Positions 1 to 31,827 are shown, counted from the first letter of the stretch. The stretch is 64,000 nucleotides of DNA from Halichondria panicea (GCF_963675165.1 NC_087386.1:2005669-2069668); one strand, 5' to 3'. The notes: generated by a model not told the origin, from the letters alone. Numbers and translations are program-made.

Positions 1-15437
<15,437 letters not shown>

Positions 15438-15774
15438 GCTCTTTCTCTCTAGAAGTGTTGTCTCTATAGGCTGGCTTTAGCCTTCTTAGCTAATTTAGCT
15501 CACTCAATATGCAATATCCTTTCTGCATGCTTACATGCCCCACCCCCCTGTGCCAATTACTGGGCAAACCATAGATGGGCAAACCCTGAGACATGGATGT
15601 TGATTGATCTATGAATATCGTCAATCCTACACATGTAGCTAAAAATTTCCGAATCGTCAAATATAGAAGTGTAAAACTATAATCAACTCGAGGAGCTAGC
15701 TTTTTAACATGTGGCTGATATTCTAGCTCGTGCATGAGAGACCGCTGTACCAAGACATACTGAATTAGCTAGCT
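15438..15774. promoter_or_regulatory. Divergent intergenic region, kinesin / INTS5
   Basis: The 337 bp between the two start codons must hold both promoters and 5' leaders. No TATA box or other clear motif was recognised. The shared region is inferred from gene orientation only. Confidence 0.6.
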
Positions 15775-18700
15775 ATGACTGTCGCTACAAACAATACGGT
15801 ATGTATACATCATGAGATCATTACACACATATAAGGTACCCCCCCCACACACACACACACACACATCACACACCACACACACAGAACCCTGTTCTCACGT
15901 CCCTACAAACCCTTCTACAACCAGACCCAGACCCTACCACCGCTGACGGAGGTGATGTACAACAAGCTGCGGCCATTTTATCCGGGAAAGTAGATACATC
16001 CCTCAGCCTTCTCACAAGCACACCATCCCTCCACTCACTAGCGTTAGAGGTGGTGGCCAATGCACTCGTGTTCCAGTACACCCACACACGACCTGTCACT
16101 GGAGAGGGGGAGGAGTCTCTATCAGGTAGGTGTGGTCAATTAACCGACTATGAAAAAATAAACAATTCCGATCCTCCTCAGGTCAGCTTGGTCAGGTGTG
16201 GCAGTTCCTAGACCACGCTCTCTCTCACTGTCCTCGCGGCTGGGCTGCCACTCTTTACAAGGTCAGCTCTCTTTCTCGTATAACTAGAATGTTTTGCGAG
16301 CAGCAAACATAAGCGAATTTTGCGACTGTAGATCGTTTTGCAAAAACCTATACCAGTACTTGTATGACATCATAACCTATACCAGTACTTGCATGACATC
16401 ATAATCCTTGCCAGAATGAAACGTTAGATCGCTTTCTGCTAATTTGGTTCATTCGCAATGGCAAAATTAGCCTCGATCCCAGGCGCTAGCGCACTTCAGG
16501 GGAGGCCAGTGAAGGAGGCTATGGCAAAATGTTCTAGTAGTACTGTTATTAGACGCTAAATTTTGTTTCTATAGTAACTCTCTGTGTATGTTACCATTGT
16601 GCAGTGGTGCCTGAAGGTGTTGAGTCGGTTCACTCAAGTGCACGTACAAAGCTCACCTGCCACAGTGGAGGAAGCCATGTCAAAATGGCTAGGCCTTTCA
16701 CGTAAGTTTGAGTGATACAATGTAATAATTATAGCCTTATAATAGCTGCCAATCACCATTTTTTCTTCTCTCCAGTTCTTGCTCCAGTGTTCTCCTTCCT
16801 CAGGAGATGCACCACTATATTGTGAGTTACATAATAATATATATTGCCGGGAGATTTCTATGTAGGAGTGTGCAATTACCTCATACAAGTTTTAGTTAAT
16901 CTAGTCACCGAGGTTGCACAGTATGCAACAAGTTAGTGGATGAAGTTTCAGTGGCTATCGTTATTATCTCTGTTCTAGAGTGGAGTCTGGACAGGTGGAG
17001 TATTGCCTGGACAACCTCTTCCCTCTCTGTGCCCCTCATGCCCCCAACCTCAGCTGGCTATTAGCTCATATTGTGTGAGTGAACGTGTGCTCTATTATCG
17101 ATATCGTACCCTTCCCTAAGACATACTGGAGACGTTGCTTCAGTGCAGCGTGAACTGGCTGTATATCTGATGTTCTAGTTCCCTTAAAAAGCTAAAGCTT
17201 TGTAATGTACCTACCATGATATGCATGTAGTTACAATGCTTTTACAAGACACATTTACAAAGCACGCACAATAAGTAATGGCTACTTTTAAAAACTGCAA
17301 ATTAATGCTCAGAATGTTTCTGCAGGTCTCAGTACCCCTCTGAGATGATGCCCCTTCTCCTAGACCACACCCTCTCCTTTCCGTACCCTCCCGCCCTCCC
17401 ACTATCACAGCCCACCCCTCACAGCTTCACATCCCTCACACAAGCACTCACTTTCCTCTCGCGTACCTATCGGGACCAACTGAAGCATGCTACTGTCGAG
17501 GCCCTCTCTAGAATTCTAGACGGGGGATCTGGTAGTGTACGGATGATGCTGATAGTGGCCACTCATTGCCCTCCACTCACTAAGTTCCTGGCAGCTGACT
17601 GTCTACAGTTCAGTGAGTCTTGTGTACTAAGCATAAACTGCTTCTACATGTATGTTGTACGTTCATCCATCATGTAATAACAAACTAACTTTCTCCTTTG
17701 ACGTCTTTTCTTTGAAACTATTTAATCAGCCTCTTACAATGTCTGCAAACATATACATATAGTCAGAGTGTATCTTAGTATCCTAGGAGGGTCTGTAAGA
17801 CTGACCTGTTTCGCTTTAAATCTGATTTTTACACAATGCTTGATGATAACATGCTTGATGATAACTTGTTCCATCTTGTTTTTGCAGTCACTTCTGCAAA
17901 GATACGTAGCTTGATGACGAATAGAGACAAGGCCACACCGACTAAAGAGTCACATGACAGTCACATGACCAAGGTGGAGGAGGACCAAGACGAGGGGGAG
18001 ATACTCTCTGATGAGGAGGAGATGGACAGCAAGAGTCAGGGAGGACCACCCTATGCCATGTGAGCTCAGACCAATCGTTCATTTGCTATTGCTTTTTGGG
18101 CCCATTTTGGTGACTATGTCTCTGAGGGTGCATAAGTTGTGTTTGGATGGCCCAATTTCAATTGCTTAAACATTTGAAAGTATGAGATTGGGCCTCTGTT
18201 TCCTTCTCTGCAATCCTGTGTTGTGACTATAATTGTGTTCCTAACCCTCCCTCCAGATTGGAGGAGGTGGTTGGTCTGGTGTGTGGTCTCCTGGGGCATC
18301 TGCGAGGGCCTGAGGCTGTGAGGGCACTCAACACTGTCATGGACGTCTACCTCCACACCACCTCCTTCCTCAGGACTCAAGGTGAGGGGATTCTCTCTTA
18401 GTGTACCTGTAGCTGTAGCTGTTGGGTGGTGGGGTACACTGTACTGCACATGTACACTGAGCACAAGAATTGTATTTATTTTTAAAGCCTGCCTTTCTAC
18501 CACTATGAAATAGAATTAAGTCAAAGTTGTTGTGTGAGCATTGCACATTATTTTAGTCCGAGTGGTCTTGTGCTTACAGTGCGTAGGATTCACAGTTCAT
18601 TAGAACCATACTATTACCCCCCACGTTGGTCTAATGTGCCCCCCACGTTGGTCTATTGTGCCCACAGAGGAGCATGTAGAGGAGGGAGAGATAGTGCGGG

Positions 18701-20957
18701 AGTCACCCCTGGAGGCGGTAGTGGAAGGCTGTCGACGCGTCATGTCCGACTTCCTGTCACGCCTCCACTCCTCCACTAGCCTCACACAACTCACACCCCA
18801 ACAAGGAAGTGCAGGGGCGGAGGTAAACCGTGTGGTGAGTGTGGAGTGTGGACTTGTCGAGTGGGCGGAGAAACTACTGGATCATTTTAGAGATGAAAAC
18901 AACGACTGTCGTATATGGTATGTCATGTGATGGTGAAAATAATTGTTGATATACGGAATAACTATTGCGTACAGTTCTAGTAAACTTTCCGACCGTCTCC
19001 TGCAGTATTTCGTGGTTGCATGAGATCATCACTTGTGTGTGCACGTGTTCGTCAGAGCTGGTTGCCGGGAGACTCCTGGCACACCTCCTGTTACACTCCA
19101 ACACTTCAGATCAGGTGAGGAATATACTTCACTATATATATATGTGATTACAGTTGTATATACACGCTGTCCCGTACACATGTGCATCGGAAGTGAGAAT
19201 TGTCACTCCACTATAAAAGCAAAGCAGGTCACCTTCTATCATCCCCAAGACTTTGTAGCATGTGTTTGGACCTGTGTTAGCAGGCGAACTCTTTATTACA
19301 GCCACTGTTGGTCTGCCCCAGGGTGACCACTATAGAGACAAGTTTCTAAATCTTTGTATACTTGCAGCTGTCTCAAGTGCTAGACATCTATTGGGAGATA
19401 CAAATCCGGCATCCCCACCTTGCTGAGTCAGCTATATCAGCAGCCATGGGCAGACTCCAGCGACTAAGCCACACTGCCAGTGACAGAGGAGGTGGTCTAG
19501 TGTTGTCCTTCGTAAAGAATATGCTGACAGTGCTGGAGGGAATGGACACCTCCTCAGCAAGACAATCCCATACACGGTAATTGTTGTCATAGTTATTTCT
19601 CTGTCTAGAAAATAAAATTTTAACTGGAGGATTACATTGCTTGTTGTATATGCTACCCCCTACACCACACACACATCACACACACACACATACACCCACA
19701 CCACACAGGGGTGCGTTTCTCTCGGCTCTCTCCCTCCAACTCCTCAACTTAGCTCAGTTGCTCCCAACCTCCCTCTCAAGTAACGCCTACCCACAGTTCC
19801 TGGTCATCCTTAGACTGCTCCGCTGCATTCTGATTGGTCAATCTAAGCTGGCGTCCAGAGAGGTCTCGTATCAGAGTGCCTGCAAATTGTTACAGGTCCT
19901 TTTTTCGTCTTTCTTTACTCTCCTCAAAAGCTCCACACAAACCACTCTGAAGGGTGGGTCAGCTTGTTGTGCAACACTGTAGTGTACATCTTGTGTACCG
20001 TATTACTATTGAGAGTGAAACACTTTTTCGAATACCCTAAATCAGCAGAAAATTTGACACTTCCTACTGATCTAACTTTTGCGACTAGGTATAGCTCGTG
20101 ATGTCATACTTGAAGTATCGGTATACATCTTTGTGATTTACACTAGTTTGCATATGTTGGATTCTCGCAAAACATTTAATACGATATCTCATCCTCTCTC
20201 CTGGTTCATAGGAGGACAGACTGAGTTAGCTGTGGAGATGTGCCTCGGGAAGTGCAGGGATCTGATTGGCTGGTGTGTTACGAAGGCCAACTCTGATATT
20301 TCCCACCCCTTACAGACCCTAGCCCACTCCACCATCATGGGGAGTATACTGTCAGAGGTATGCAAGACTTCCATACTGAATTACGTATAAAATTGTAGGA
20401 TTGTGGTACTGTAAATGTACACTCAGTGACTGTACCCTCAGTGACTGTACCCTCAGTGACTGTACCCTCAGTGACTGTACACTCAGTGACTGTACACTAC
20501 TGTGCAATACAATATGCAATATCCTATGATTTTTTTTAACTCGTACATTTTGTATATTCACAGGAGATCAGCTGTTATTTCTCCAAGTCCAAGCTCTCAC
20601 AAGGTACTCTCTGTATTCATTCCAGCGTTAATTAATTAAGCCCCCCCTCCACACAGCAAGGATCCTTGACACCGCCCCCTCTACTCTGTCACACCCTCCA
20701 CTCCTCACAGCTGGCATTGGCCTGCGTCCGAGCTCTCTCTATAGGCCAAAGTTCAACTCTCGGGAAGTCCGCCACTCGGGCACTCTCAGCTCCCGGCGGA
20801 CTGGCCGTAACCATAAAAACGATCTTGTATGTTTTTCGCATCTGAATATAAATGATGTATAATTATTGTTTTACACACAGCTAGTGTATACATGCATTGC
20901 TATTCCACATTGTATGACCTACATCTATTTTCAGATAATGTACTTACTCTACACCCC

Positions 20958-21005
<48 letters not shown>

Positions 21006-21389
21006 ACGAAGACTATATTGAAGTAGCAGTCATCACAAATACAAGCCACCTCCTCCAGTTACTCCTAGTCTTGACACCTCATGACTCCAACCAAACCACC
21101 TCCAGTAGTCTGTCCAATGCAACAACTGCCTTAGGCCCTACGCAGTGGTCTGGCATCGAGGGCCTGGCTCACATTTTCATGGACGCAGTGGCCCCTACGA
21201 GTGGGGTGGAGCTTGTGCAGTGGCCCGAGGAGGACTCTCTCAAATATACACTGGAATAGTGCGTTGATATCTCCTCAATGTGTAGCCACAGGCACTTAAT
21301 AATTATGTTGTAGCTTGAATGGACATAAATAATATTGTTGTATTGTTCATAGGATTGCTGCATATAATGTATTGTGTGTGCATACACAT

Positions 21390-21480
<91 letters not shown>

Positions 21481-22350
21481 TGCAGTGATCTGACCATAAA
21501 GAGGAAGTTCGATGAGACTCCGATCTTGTGGCATTTTCTTGTCCTATTCTCGGAACAAAATGGTCGCTCCCGTCCACTCGTCATCTGTGGCTCACTCATA
21601 CGCAGCCTCCTCACAATGCTGAGCCAGCACTGGCAGCGTTGTCGGTCGGACAGTGTGTCGTTGTTTCCATGGGAACTGGAAAACTCGGTGTTACTAGTCG
21701 AGTGCTTAGCTAAGGTGTGTAGCCCATGCATGGTGTGCATGATGGTTGATTGTCTTTGAACATTTGAACTTTTTGATGTATTCTGTAGCTAGCTCTTGTA
21801 ATATCATAGTCTCGCACCAGCCCTTAGGTTTTGTTTTCTACCTAGCGTTCCAATAGAAAAAAATCGGGGCTGGTGCGAGACTATGTCTGTCCTACCCTAT
21901 GCTGTAATTCATGATTCAAGTTTGTCCCCTCAGGCTGGATGGATTCCCGCCCCCCTGTCATTTGTGGGGGAGCTGTTTCCAGCTGTCTCCACCGGAGAGG
22001 TCTATCTCCTGTTAGCAGCTGTACACACTTTTTTGAAGGTAGCCTGTGGGCCTGAATGATTGCATAATAATGAATTGAGTACTTGTTTTTTTTTACGTGC
22101 AGGAAAATTTCAAACAAATTTTGAGTGGGGCACCAATTAACAGCTGCAAAGGTACAGTGATATACATTCGTACAATTGTGTAAACATGTGTAATGTGTGT
22201 GCATGTGCTTATTGGTCCCGTCCCGCCCCCACAGACACTGGTTACAAGGAGGTGATCAAGTCCACCCTGCTCAACAATATTAGTCGTCTGGGTCACCTAT
22301 ATCCTCGCTACAATGAGTACTGCTCTGAACACAATGGCATAGACAATTAG
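15775..22350 (+). CDS. INTS5: Integrator complex subunit 5
   Basis: Subunit of the nuclear Integrator complex, which cleaves snRNA 3' ends and attenuates transcription. Twenty-one exons give 1,029 codons, close to the family's usual length: 15775-15798, 15885-16125, 16182-16261, 16605-16701, 16776-16821, 16979-17074, 17326-17612, 17888-18059, 18257-18381, 18668-18917, 19006-19114, 19368-19576, 19709-19953, 20212-20357, 20564-20603, 20657-20826, 21005-21258, 21486-21714, 21934-22038, 22103-22151, 22235-22350. The protein is helical-repeat-like. The best family matches are the C-terminal parts LLTAGIGLRPSSLYRPKF, LVQWPEEDSLKY, DLTIKRKF and STLLNNISRLGHLYPRY. Exon 8 codes an acidic stretch (EEDQDEGEILSDEEE). 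The start is an 8-codon exon (MTVATNNT) with a clean phase-0 donor, the least certain part. Confidence 0.9.
16280..16543. mobile_element. MITE-like element in INTS5 intron 3
   Basis: Ends actagaatgttttgcgagc and gcaaaatgttctagtagta are inverted copies, related to the element at 40120-40300. A second repeat appears nested near 16465-16515. Confidence 0.6.
20413..20500. repeat. 14-bp tandem repeat in INTS5 intron 14
   Basis: Six copies of ctcagtgactgtac with single-base differences. Confidence 0.9.
20961..21004. repeat. CA microsatellite forming the INTS5 exon 17 acceptor
   Basis: The CA run ends in acag directly before the coding sequence at 21005, so the microsatellite is itself the 3' splice site. 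Confidence 0.9.
21399..21478. repeat. CA microsatellite before INTS5 exon 18
   Basis: About 80 bp of (CA)n with one interruption, a few bases upstream of the acceptor at 21485. Confidence 0.95.
21806..21884. mobile_element. 79-bp MITE with perfect 18-bp terminal inverted repeats
   Basis: Left end ATAGTCTCGCACCAGCCC (21806-21823) and its exact inverse (21867-21884) flank 43 bp. It lies in INTS5 intron 18. Confidence 0.8.
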
Positions 22351-22538
22351 ACAATTATTTTGTTATCACAACGTTTGTTGACATTAAAAAGTGAAAAAAT
22401 ATAAGTTTTTGTTCCACCAGGCCGATATTTGTCTAATTGAACGCGTGGCTACAATCGAATTATAGCCGCCCTTGAAGTGGGAAACGAGATACGCCCACTT
22501 TCCTTGCAAGATTCAAGAGCTAGAGCTAGCTAGCTAGC

Positions 22539-25500
22539 ATGGCGTCGTCCCCTCTCAAGCGAGTGTTCGACTACAAGCTGGTCTTTGACAGTCTCTGCGA
22601 CAGCAATGGCATGGTCAGACTGGAGACACTCACTGCGAGATGGCCAATCAGCCAAACCTCTGAACCTGGTAACGTGCTAGAGCCCATTGCATTGTGGATA
22701 TAAATTTTAATGGTAGTAGATCCAGCTAAATTTTTATCTAAGCTGGCTAGCTAGCTACTAAAGCTGTGTGATTGTTGTCTTAAGCTGTGTAACACATTTT
22801 GTTTGTCCCTGTAGACTCGAAGGTACCTCACGGCTGTGTGAAGCATTGGAGACACTCTGCCGACAAAGATGGCTATTTGGACTGGAGCGGCTTCTCCACT
22901 GGCCTGCAGGCTGCACTCGTTGAAGACTCGTCTCGATTGGCCCGAGCTGGCAAGCCGGACATACCACGGAGCAAAGCTGAGCAGAAACTTGCCTCTCTTC
23001 GTCTGAAGGGAGTAGCTGGTCAAGGTGGCCCTCCTCTGATGGGGAAGGTGACTGCTGGAGAAATAGAGAGCTTCTTGTCCGAGTGTGGAAAAGACGTGCT
23101 CATGAAGGCTCTTAAGAAGATGAGAAAGGAGGTGTACAAGGGACAGCTGTCTCTCCATCGCGGGGCTAGCAGCCCCAGAACCAAATCAGTCGGTGGGTAA
23201 AATATAGTTTTAGCTGGCTCGTTTTTGGATATACTGTACATTCACAATGATAGTAACTATTATTTTTCACCCACAGATCAGGCCCCAGTTGCTGGTGAAG
23301 GTAAGAGGTCTCGTCCAGCGAGTGGTAGCAAGGGAGGTGGCATTGCTTCGAGGGAGAGGGAGGAGCTTGTGTGTGGTCTCGAGATGATGGAAAGAACGAG
23401 GAAGTGGTACAAAGATAGACTAAAAATCCTGACCACTGAAGAGTCACAAAATCCATCTCATTCTAAAACAGTAAGTGGCTGAGTCCATCCTTCGCATCTA
23501 CTTAAATGTTTTGCAACAGTATGTCATTTTGATCGCGAAGTGATCCAATTACATGTCTGAGGATTGTTATAGATTGTTGTGAAACTTGTATCAGATCAGA
23601 AATTGGTTGATCCGATAGTTTACCCAAATGCCTCAATGCGAGTTTTTGTTTGAACAACGAGCTCATTAATTTTTCTCTCAATAATAAGCTATAAGTTTCC
23701 CCCCCTTTGCGATAGGTGAAGGCTGCAGAGTTGTTGGAGGTTCTTGAGCGTGGCACAAGCACTAAGAGTGAAATGCTGTCCCACTTGAAGGAGATTAACG
23801 GCCATCTTGATTCTCTCTCCTCCCCTGCCCCCTCCCTCACGATTGAGCAACAGAGCCGCCTCACCACACAGCTGCAGAGGTGGACCGATGCTAGACATGA
23901 GAAGACAAAACCACAATCTTTACCAGGTCAGTTATTTCATTTTAATACCTCAAGAGCGCAGCGCGTATTCTCCTCTGTTTTCCTTCAATTTGAATTGAAC
24001 CTTTGTTAAATTGTGTCCTTCAAATAGTTTTTATCCCTCACATACCTCCCCCCACACACATGCACACACGCAGTTGGTGCACCTCCTGAACATGTCGGAA
24101 AAGCAGTTGTTGAGTTTAGTCCAGAAGAACAACCATCACACTCGTCCACCATTGTCGTGGATACACGCACTACGCCCACCTTCCCTGTACGAACATCCGA
24201 AGAGGCATCACGACAAAAAATGGCAACTCAAAGAGCTTCCTCAACTACAGCAGTTAATCGAATTGGCATTACATCATCCGGTAAAATCGCTGGACACAGA
24301 CAAGAGAAGCCATACCAGACACAGCCACGATATGCATCCAGCCAGAACTTAAGAACACAGCATAGCCACCAAGATCGAGATTCTGAGAGGCCGATGCCGC
24401 AGCGGACACCCAAAAGAGCGCATTCCTTCACCTCCCCCACACGAAAGAGCCATACAGAGCTGCAACAGTCTGAACCTACCAACACTGTAACGGACTATCC
24501 TGTTCACAGACCACCACAGCAGTACCCGCTGAGAGGCACCACTTCAATGCAGGAGTTGCAACCAGGTCACAGAACGGCCACTACAGACAGGCACTCCAAA
24601 CAAACAGCTGGACACCTATCGAAAAGCTTGTCTGTTCGCAATGTTTCAACTGGTAATCACGGGAGTCATGTGTCAACTGCAGGGCCTAATCTGATCCATC
24701 AGCAAGTGTACAATACTGGGATGTCACACTCTGTACAAACTCTTCCCATTGGTCGGTCGTCTGACAGATACCGTGGTCACCATGGTGATGGACGCTCTCA
24801 ACGACATGTAAGAAATCAGGTGAGTGATTATGTGTTTGTATATGTTTTATGTTTTATAGGAAGTGTTTTAATTAATAGGAAGTATAATTCTATTACTAGG
24901 GGCTTTCCCAGGGAATTTCCAGTACAATTATATATAGTGTATTATATTGAACAAGCTGCTTACAATGGTTGAAACAACTCTGAAATCTTACGATCCTCTG
25001 GCTTATTATGTCAACAATATAGAAGAATTGGACCCTTCAATTTGTCAAGCTTACACTAATAATGATTCAGCCCAGATCGCAGAGCTCACCTCGGTAGGGG
25101 TAAACAATTTCGACATCTACATCTGTATCAACAGTCATGCTCATGCCTTTGTTCTTTGCTCACCTGTCGGTAACCCTGGAGACCCGTTTACTGACATGCT
25201 GTCAGACGATATAAAGTTGATTCCTGGTCTTGCCATGTGTTGGACTTTCGAGGTCTGCTATGAAAACATTGAGCTAAAGATGTACAAAATCACGAAAGCT
25301 TTTCAACTCTTCAAAGATATCGAGAAACGCATCAAATATTCGTATCACATTGGCCGCTACCAGAAGACCTCCCCGAATGCACTTCAGTTTGCAGCCATTA
25401 GAGCGGCCCCTCATCGATACAACGTGCTTCTTAATGATTGCGTCGAATTTGCAAAGGAGTTTTGCATTTGTCTGCTCAGCTATTGTAGCAACTACAAGTC

Positions 25501-25936
25501 ACTGGAGAGGGAAGTCACTACTCGAATTCGTGAAGCTTCGGCAACTGGTTTGAGTATCGAGCGACTCTCTCGAAATGTCTACACATCTGGTCTTCTTGGA
25601 AATACGTTTCTGTCGGGTATCAACCTCAGTGCTTTTACCGGGCGAATTGGAAACCGTGGAACGATTGCTCTCATTATACTCGTCCTAGTGATGCTGTTTG
25701 TATACCCGGTAGTCGTCGCTCTCGTTATTGTCTACCTCCTAACGTGAACCACACCCCCTGAACATAAACGCTGCCTCATAGCTTATACCGACAATCATTT
25801 ACCCTATCTGCCATTACTTTATTTTATGATTAATTTCATATTTATAATAATGATTATACTATAACACTTCCCCCACATGCAGGTTGCTGACAAACCCCCA
25901 CAGAGTTTGGGAGGCAACTTTCAGTCAATAGTATGA
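22539..25936 (+). CDS. Suppressor-APC-domain protein, SAPCD2-like
   Basis: Six exons (22539-22668, 22815-23192, 23277-23470, 23716-23926, 24074-24819, 25883-25936) encode 570 residues with consistent phase. The N-terminus has an EF-hand-like pair (FDSLCDSNGMVRLETLTARW, then HSADKDGYLDWSGFSTGL) typical of the suppressor APC domain. Exons 3-4 give a coiled coil of the kind ending that domain. Exon 5 is a long Ser/Thr/Gln/His-rich, probably disordered region. Family members act at the cell cortex in epithelial polarity and spindle orientation; that role is inferred here. The protein is longer than human SAPCD2, mainly through exon 5. The last exon is only 18 codons and lies beyond a nested gene, so it is the weakest part; an alternative end inside intron 5 is possible. 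Confidence 0.75.
24965..25747 (+). CDS. Intronless LRAT/NlpC-P60-like membrane-anchored protein, nested gene
   Basis: A single uninterrupted frame of 260 codons from the first ATG. It lies wholly inside the last intron of the SAPCD2-like gene, on the same strand. HAFVLC near the N-terminal third and YNVLLNDCVEFAKEF in the middle resemble the His and Asn-Cys boxes of circularly permuted papain-like (LRAT/NlpC-P60) proteins, in the right order. The C-terminus is about 28 hydrophobic residues (ending VVALVIVYLLT), suggesting a tail anchor or hairpin. If the fold is right, it could be an acyltransferase or cysteine hydrolase acting on membrane lipids or thioesters. The function is inferred from two motifs only. 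Lack of introns amid intron-rich neighbours suggests retroposition or later gain. Confidence 0.55.
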   Translation: MVETTLKSYDPLAYYVNNIEELDPSICQAYTNNDSAQIAELTSVGVNNFDIYICINSHAHAFVLCSPVGNPGDPFTDMLSDDIKLIPGLAMCWTFEVCYENIELKMYKITKAFQLFKDIEKRIKYSYHIGRYQKTSPNALQFAAIRAAPHRYNVLLNDCVEFAKEFCICLLSYCSNYKSLEREVTTRIREASATGLSIERLSRNVYTSGLLGNTFLSGINLSAFTGRIGNRGTIALIILVLVMLFVYPVVVALVIVYLLT

Positions 25937-26048
25937 GCTCAATACCCCACGTCATATACACACTGCAAACAATACAGCATTCTTAAGACAATACTTTTTA
26001 TGTTAAGTGAATCGTCACAGTACGCAAATATCTATTGATTGAATTGTT

Positions 26049-26489
26049 CTACTTGTTTGATTTTTCTACTTGTTCAGAGCTATTAGTTTTATTTTCTTCT
26101 TCCTCTCGTTTTTCTCTTGCTTCTTTTGCCTCCTTGACAAGCTTCTGGGCCTCCGAGTGAAGCTTATCCCGCCTCTCCTCGAGTGATGCCAGAGCTGTGT
26201 CCAGTTCGTCCAGTTGTTTGTCTAGCAGGAGGTAGTCTGTATGTGTGTGTGTGTGGAGGGATGGGGTCAGTCTGTGTGTGTCTGCGGGGGGGGAAGTGGC
26301 TCCTACAAAGGTTGTACATCATAATTTATATTCAGACATTGGCAAAGCAAGCAACTATAACCATAGATAGTAGAGGAACTTCCTCTACTACATGTACTAT
26401 ACTATCTATGCTATAACTAAAAATGTTCGTGCCTAGCAGCTCTTACCATCAATACCCAGGTCATCAACGTTGCTATCTTTGTTTGACAT
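26049..26489 (-). CDS. BBLN: Bublin coiled-coil protein (UPF0184 family)
   Basis: Two exons (26447-26489 and 26049-26236) encode 76 residues. The core DYLLLDKQLDELDTALASLE followed by ERRDKLHSE matches the short conserved coiled coil of the bublin/UPF0184 family (C9orf16 in human), and the length fits. The C-terminus is a charged helix rich in K and E. In worms the family member organises intermediate filaments at the apical cell surface; whether that applies here is unknown. The gene is convergent with the SAPCD2-like gene (112 bp apart) and divergent from NDOR1. Confidence 0.75.
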
Positions 26490-30433
<3,944 letters not shown>

Positions 30434-30743
30434 CTATGAACTTGCAATTGTGATAACACGTATAGGTTAATGTCATCATTCATTGAACTAACTAATACGT
30501 GTATATAACGTATTATCTGTTTATTTATTGAGAGAGAGTCGTTTTTTTTGGCAGTTTCGATAAGTTTTCAAATCATAACAATCACTCTTATTTCCACACA
30601 ATAATATAATTATTATATACATGCATGTAGCTAGCTAATTATTATGGAGCACACAAAACGCTGAATATAATTATATATACAGGTATAGCACATTATTTTA
30701 CATACAAAATGTACTATTAATAATAAGATAAGATAAGTTACAT
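30434..30743. other. Convergent 3' region, NDOR1 / DHHC gene
   Basis: 310 bp of AT-rich sequence holding both 3' untranslated regions. tttatttatt near 30520 reads AATAAA on the minus strand and is a plausible poly(A) signal for the DHHC gene. No gene seen. Confidence 0.6.
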
Positions 30744-31661
30744 TTAAGTGCTCTGAACAATCTTCCTAGTTCCTCCTCCAGCATTCTCATTGGTCGCCAC
30801 ACTCCCTTGTCCGGCCAGGTTCTTCGGCATGTAGTGAGATCCATCACCAATACGAGACGAGGGTAGGCACGGAAACAGCAAACCAAACAACCAGTTCTTC
30901 CCCAAAACATCAGCAACATTCCTGTGCAGAGCACGACCGTACAAATGATCGCTCTTCTGTAACTCGTAAAAAGTTTGTCCATAGAACATCTCGTAGAGTT
31001 GTATCCCTAGCAATAAACCAGCTCCCATGGTTACAAATCCAATAATAGACGTCTCGAACATGACCATGGGGTTGACGGGCATGATCTGAAACATCCAAGC
31101 CAGCATCGGAAAGACAAGTCCAGGCAATATAGAGAGACTAAAACCACCCATCAATCTCAGGAGAGCAATGCAGCTGAAAATAAGTCCATAAAGACCCGTG
31201 AAGACGACGTAAACGAGAAACGAAATGAAATATCGATGGTTGTAGTATCCGATGCATTTTCCGACAAAGTAGCAATGGTGGTCACGCCTGAGTACACATC
31301 TCTTACAGGTGGGACAATGATGGGCACGTGGGGGGGCGTAGTATTGACAGTGGGGACAGAAGTACCAGCCGGGCTGCGAGACCACGGGGAGGGCAATACG
31401 TCGACACGAGGTATCTGTGCTAACCGTCATGATTAGACTGAAGTACGTCTGAAAGAACAGAAACGTGCAGAAAAACGAATGAAAATAGTATGGGAATCGA
31501 TTTTGATCGGCCACTTCTTCGCTGACATCGGTTATGGGGTACAGAGTGGGGCAGACATAGAACACTCCATAGATGTACGTGACTGGTATCATGAAGAAGG
31601 TGAAGCTCATAGCCATGGCGTCTAGCCCCTGCTTGGGCAGCATATCACGAAAGTCAACCAT
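30744..31661 (-). CDS. DHHC-type palmitoyltransferase, ZDHHC24/22-like
   Basis: Protein S-acyltransferase that adds palmitate to cysteines of target proteins, in endomembranes. A single exon of 305 codons. Predicted membrane segments lie at about 15-36 and 60-80, and several more after the catalytic region. The cysteine-rich domain (about 102-147) reads CPHC...HHCPTCKRCVLRR followed by DHHC at 127-130, so the catalytic motif is complete. The C-terminal GQTFYELQKS and GDGSHYMP resemble the ZDHHC24/ZDHHC22 group. It follows RPL28 on the same strand with a 166-bp gap. Lack of introns is unusual for this neighbourhood. The family is certain; the subgroup is moderately so. Confidence 0.9.
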   Translation of the reverse strand: MVDFRDMLPKQGLDAMAMSFTFFMIPVTYIYGVFYVCPTLYPITDVSEEVADQNRFPYYFHSFFCTFLFFQTYFSLIMTVSTDTSCRRIALPVVSQPGWYFCPHCQYYAPPRAHHCPTCKRCVLRRDHHCYFVGKCIGYYNHRYFISFLVYVVFTGLYGLIFSCIALLRLMGGFSLSILPGLVFPMLAWMFQIMPVNPMVMFETSIIGFVTMGAGLLLGIQLYEMFYGQTFYELQKSDHLYGRALHRNVADVLGKNWLFGLLFPCLPSSRIGDGSHYMPKNLAGQGSVATNENAGGGTRKIVQST

Positions 31662-31827
31662 TTCTTCAACTTTTACAATCTTTGCCTTGGAAATCCCCTA
31701 ATTGCCACATACTGCCCACGCATTTAACCATTAATTATGTAATAAGAATGTGTTCTCGTGAGATGACCACAAAAACTTTTTTGTATATCCACAAAACAAG
31801 CGTTAAAACTTCAGTTCACAGTTCAAT

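Noticed and set aside
20413..20500. Regular short repeats that could suggest a CRISPR array (also 42556-42800, 56009-56650)
   Set aside because: Units are contiguous or degenerate, with no unique spacers, and lie in an animal gene region without cas genes.
24228..24485. 85-codon minus-strand frame
   Set aside because: It is antisense to exon 5 of the SAPCD2-like gene, which is supported by splice phases on both sides.
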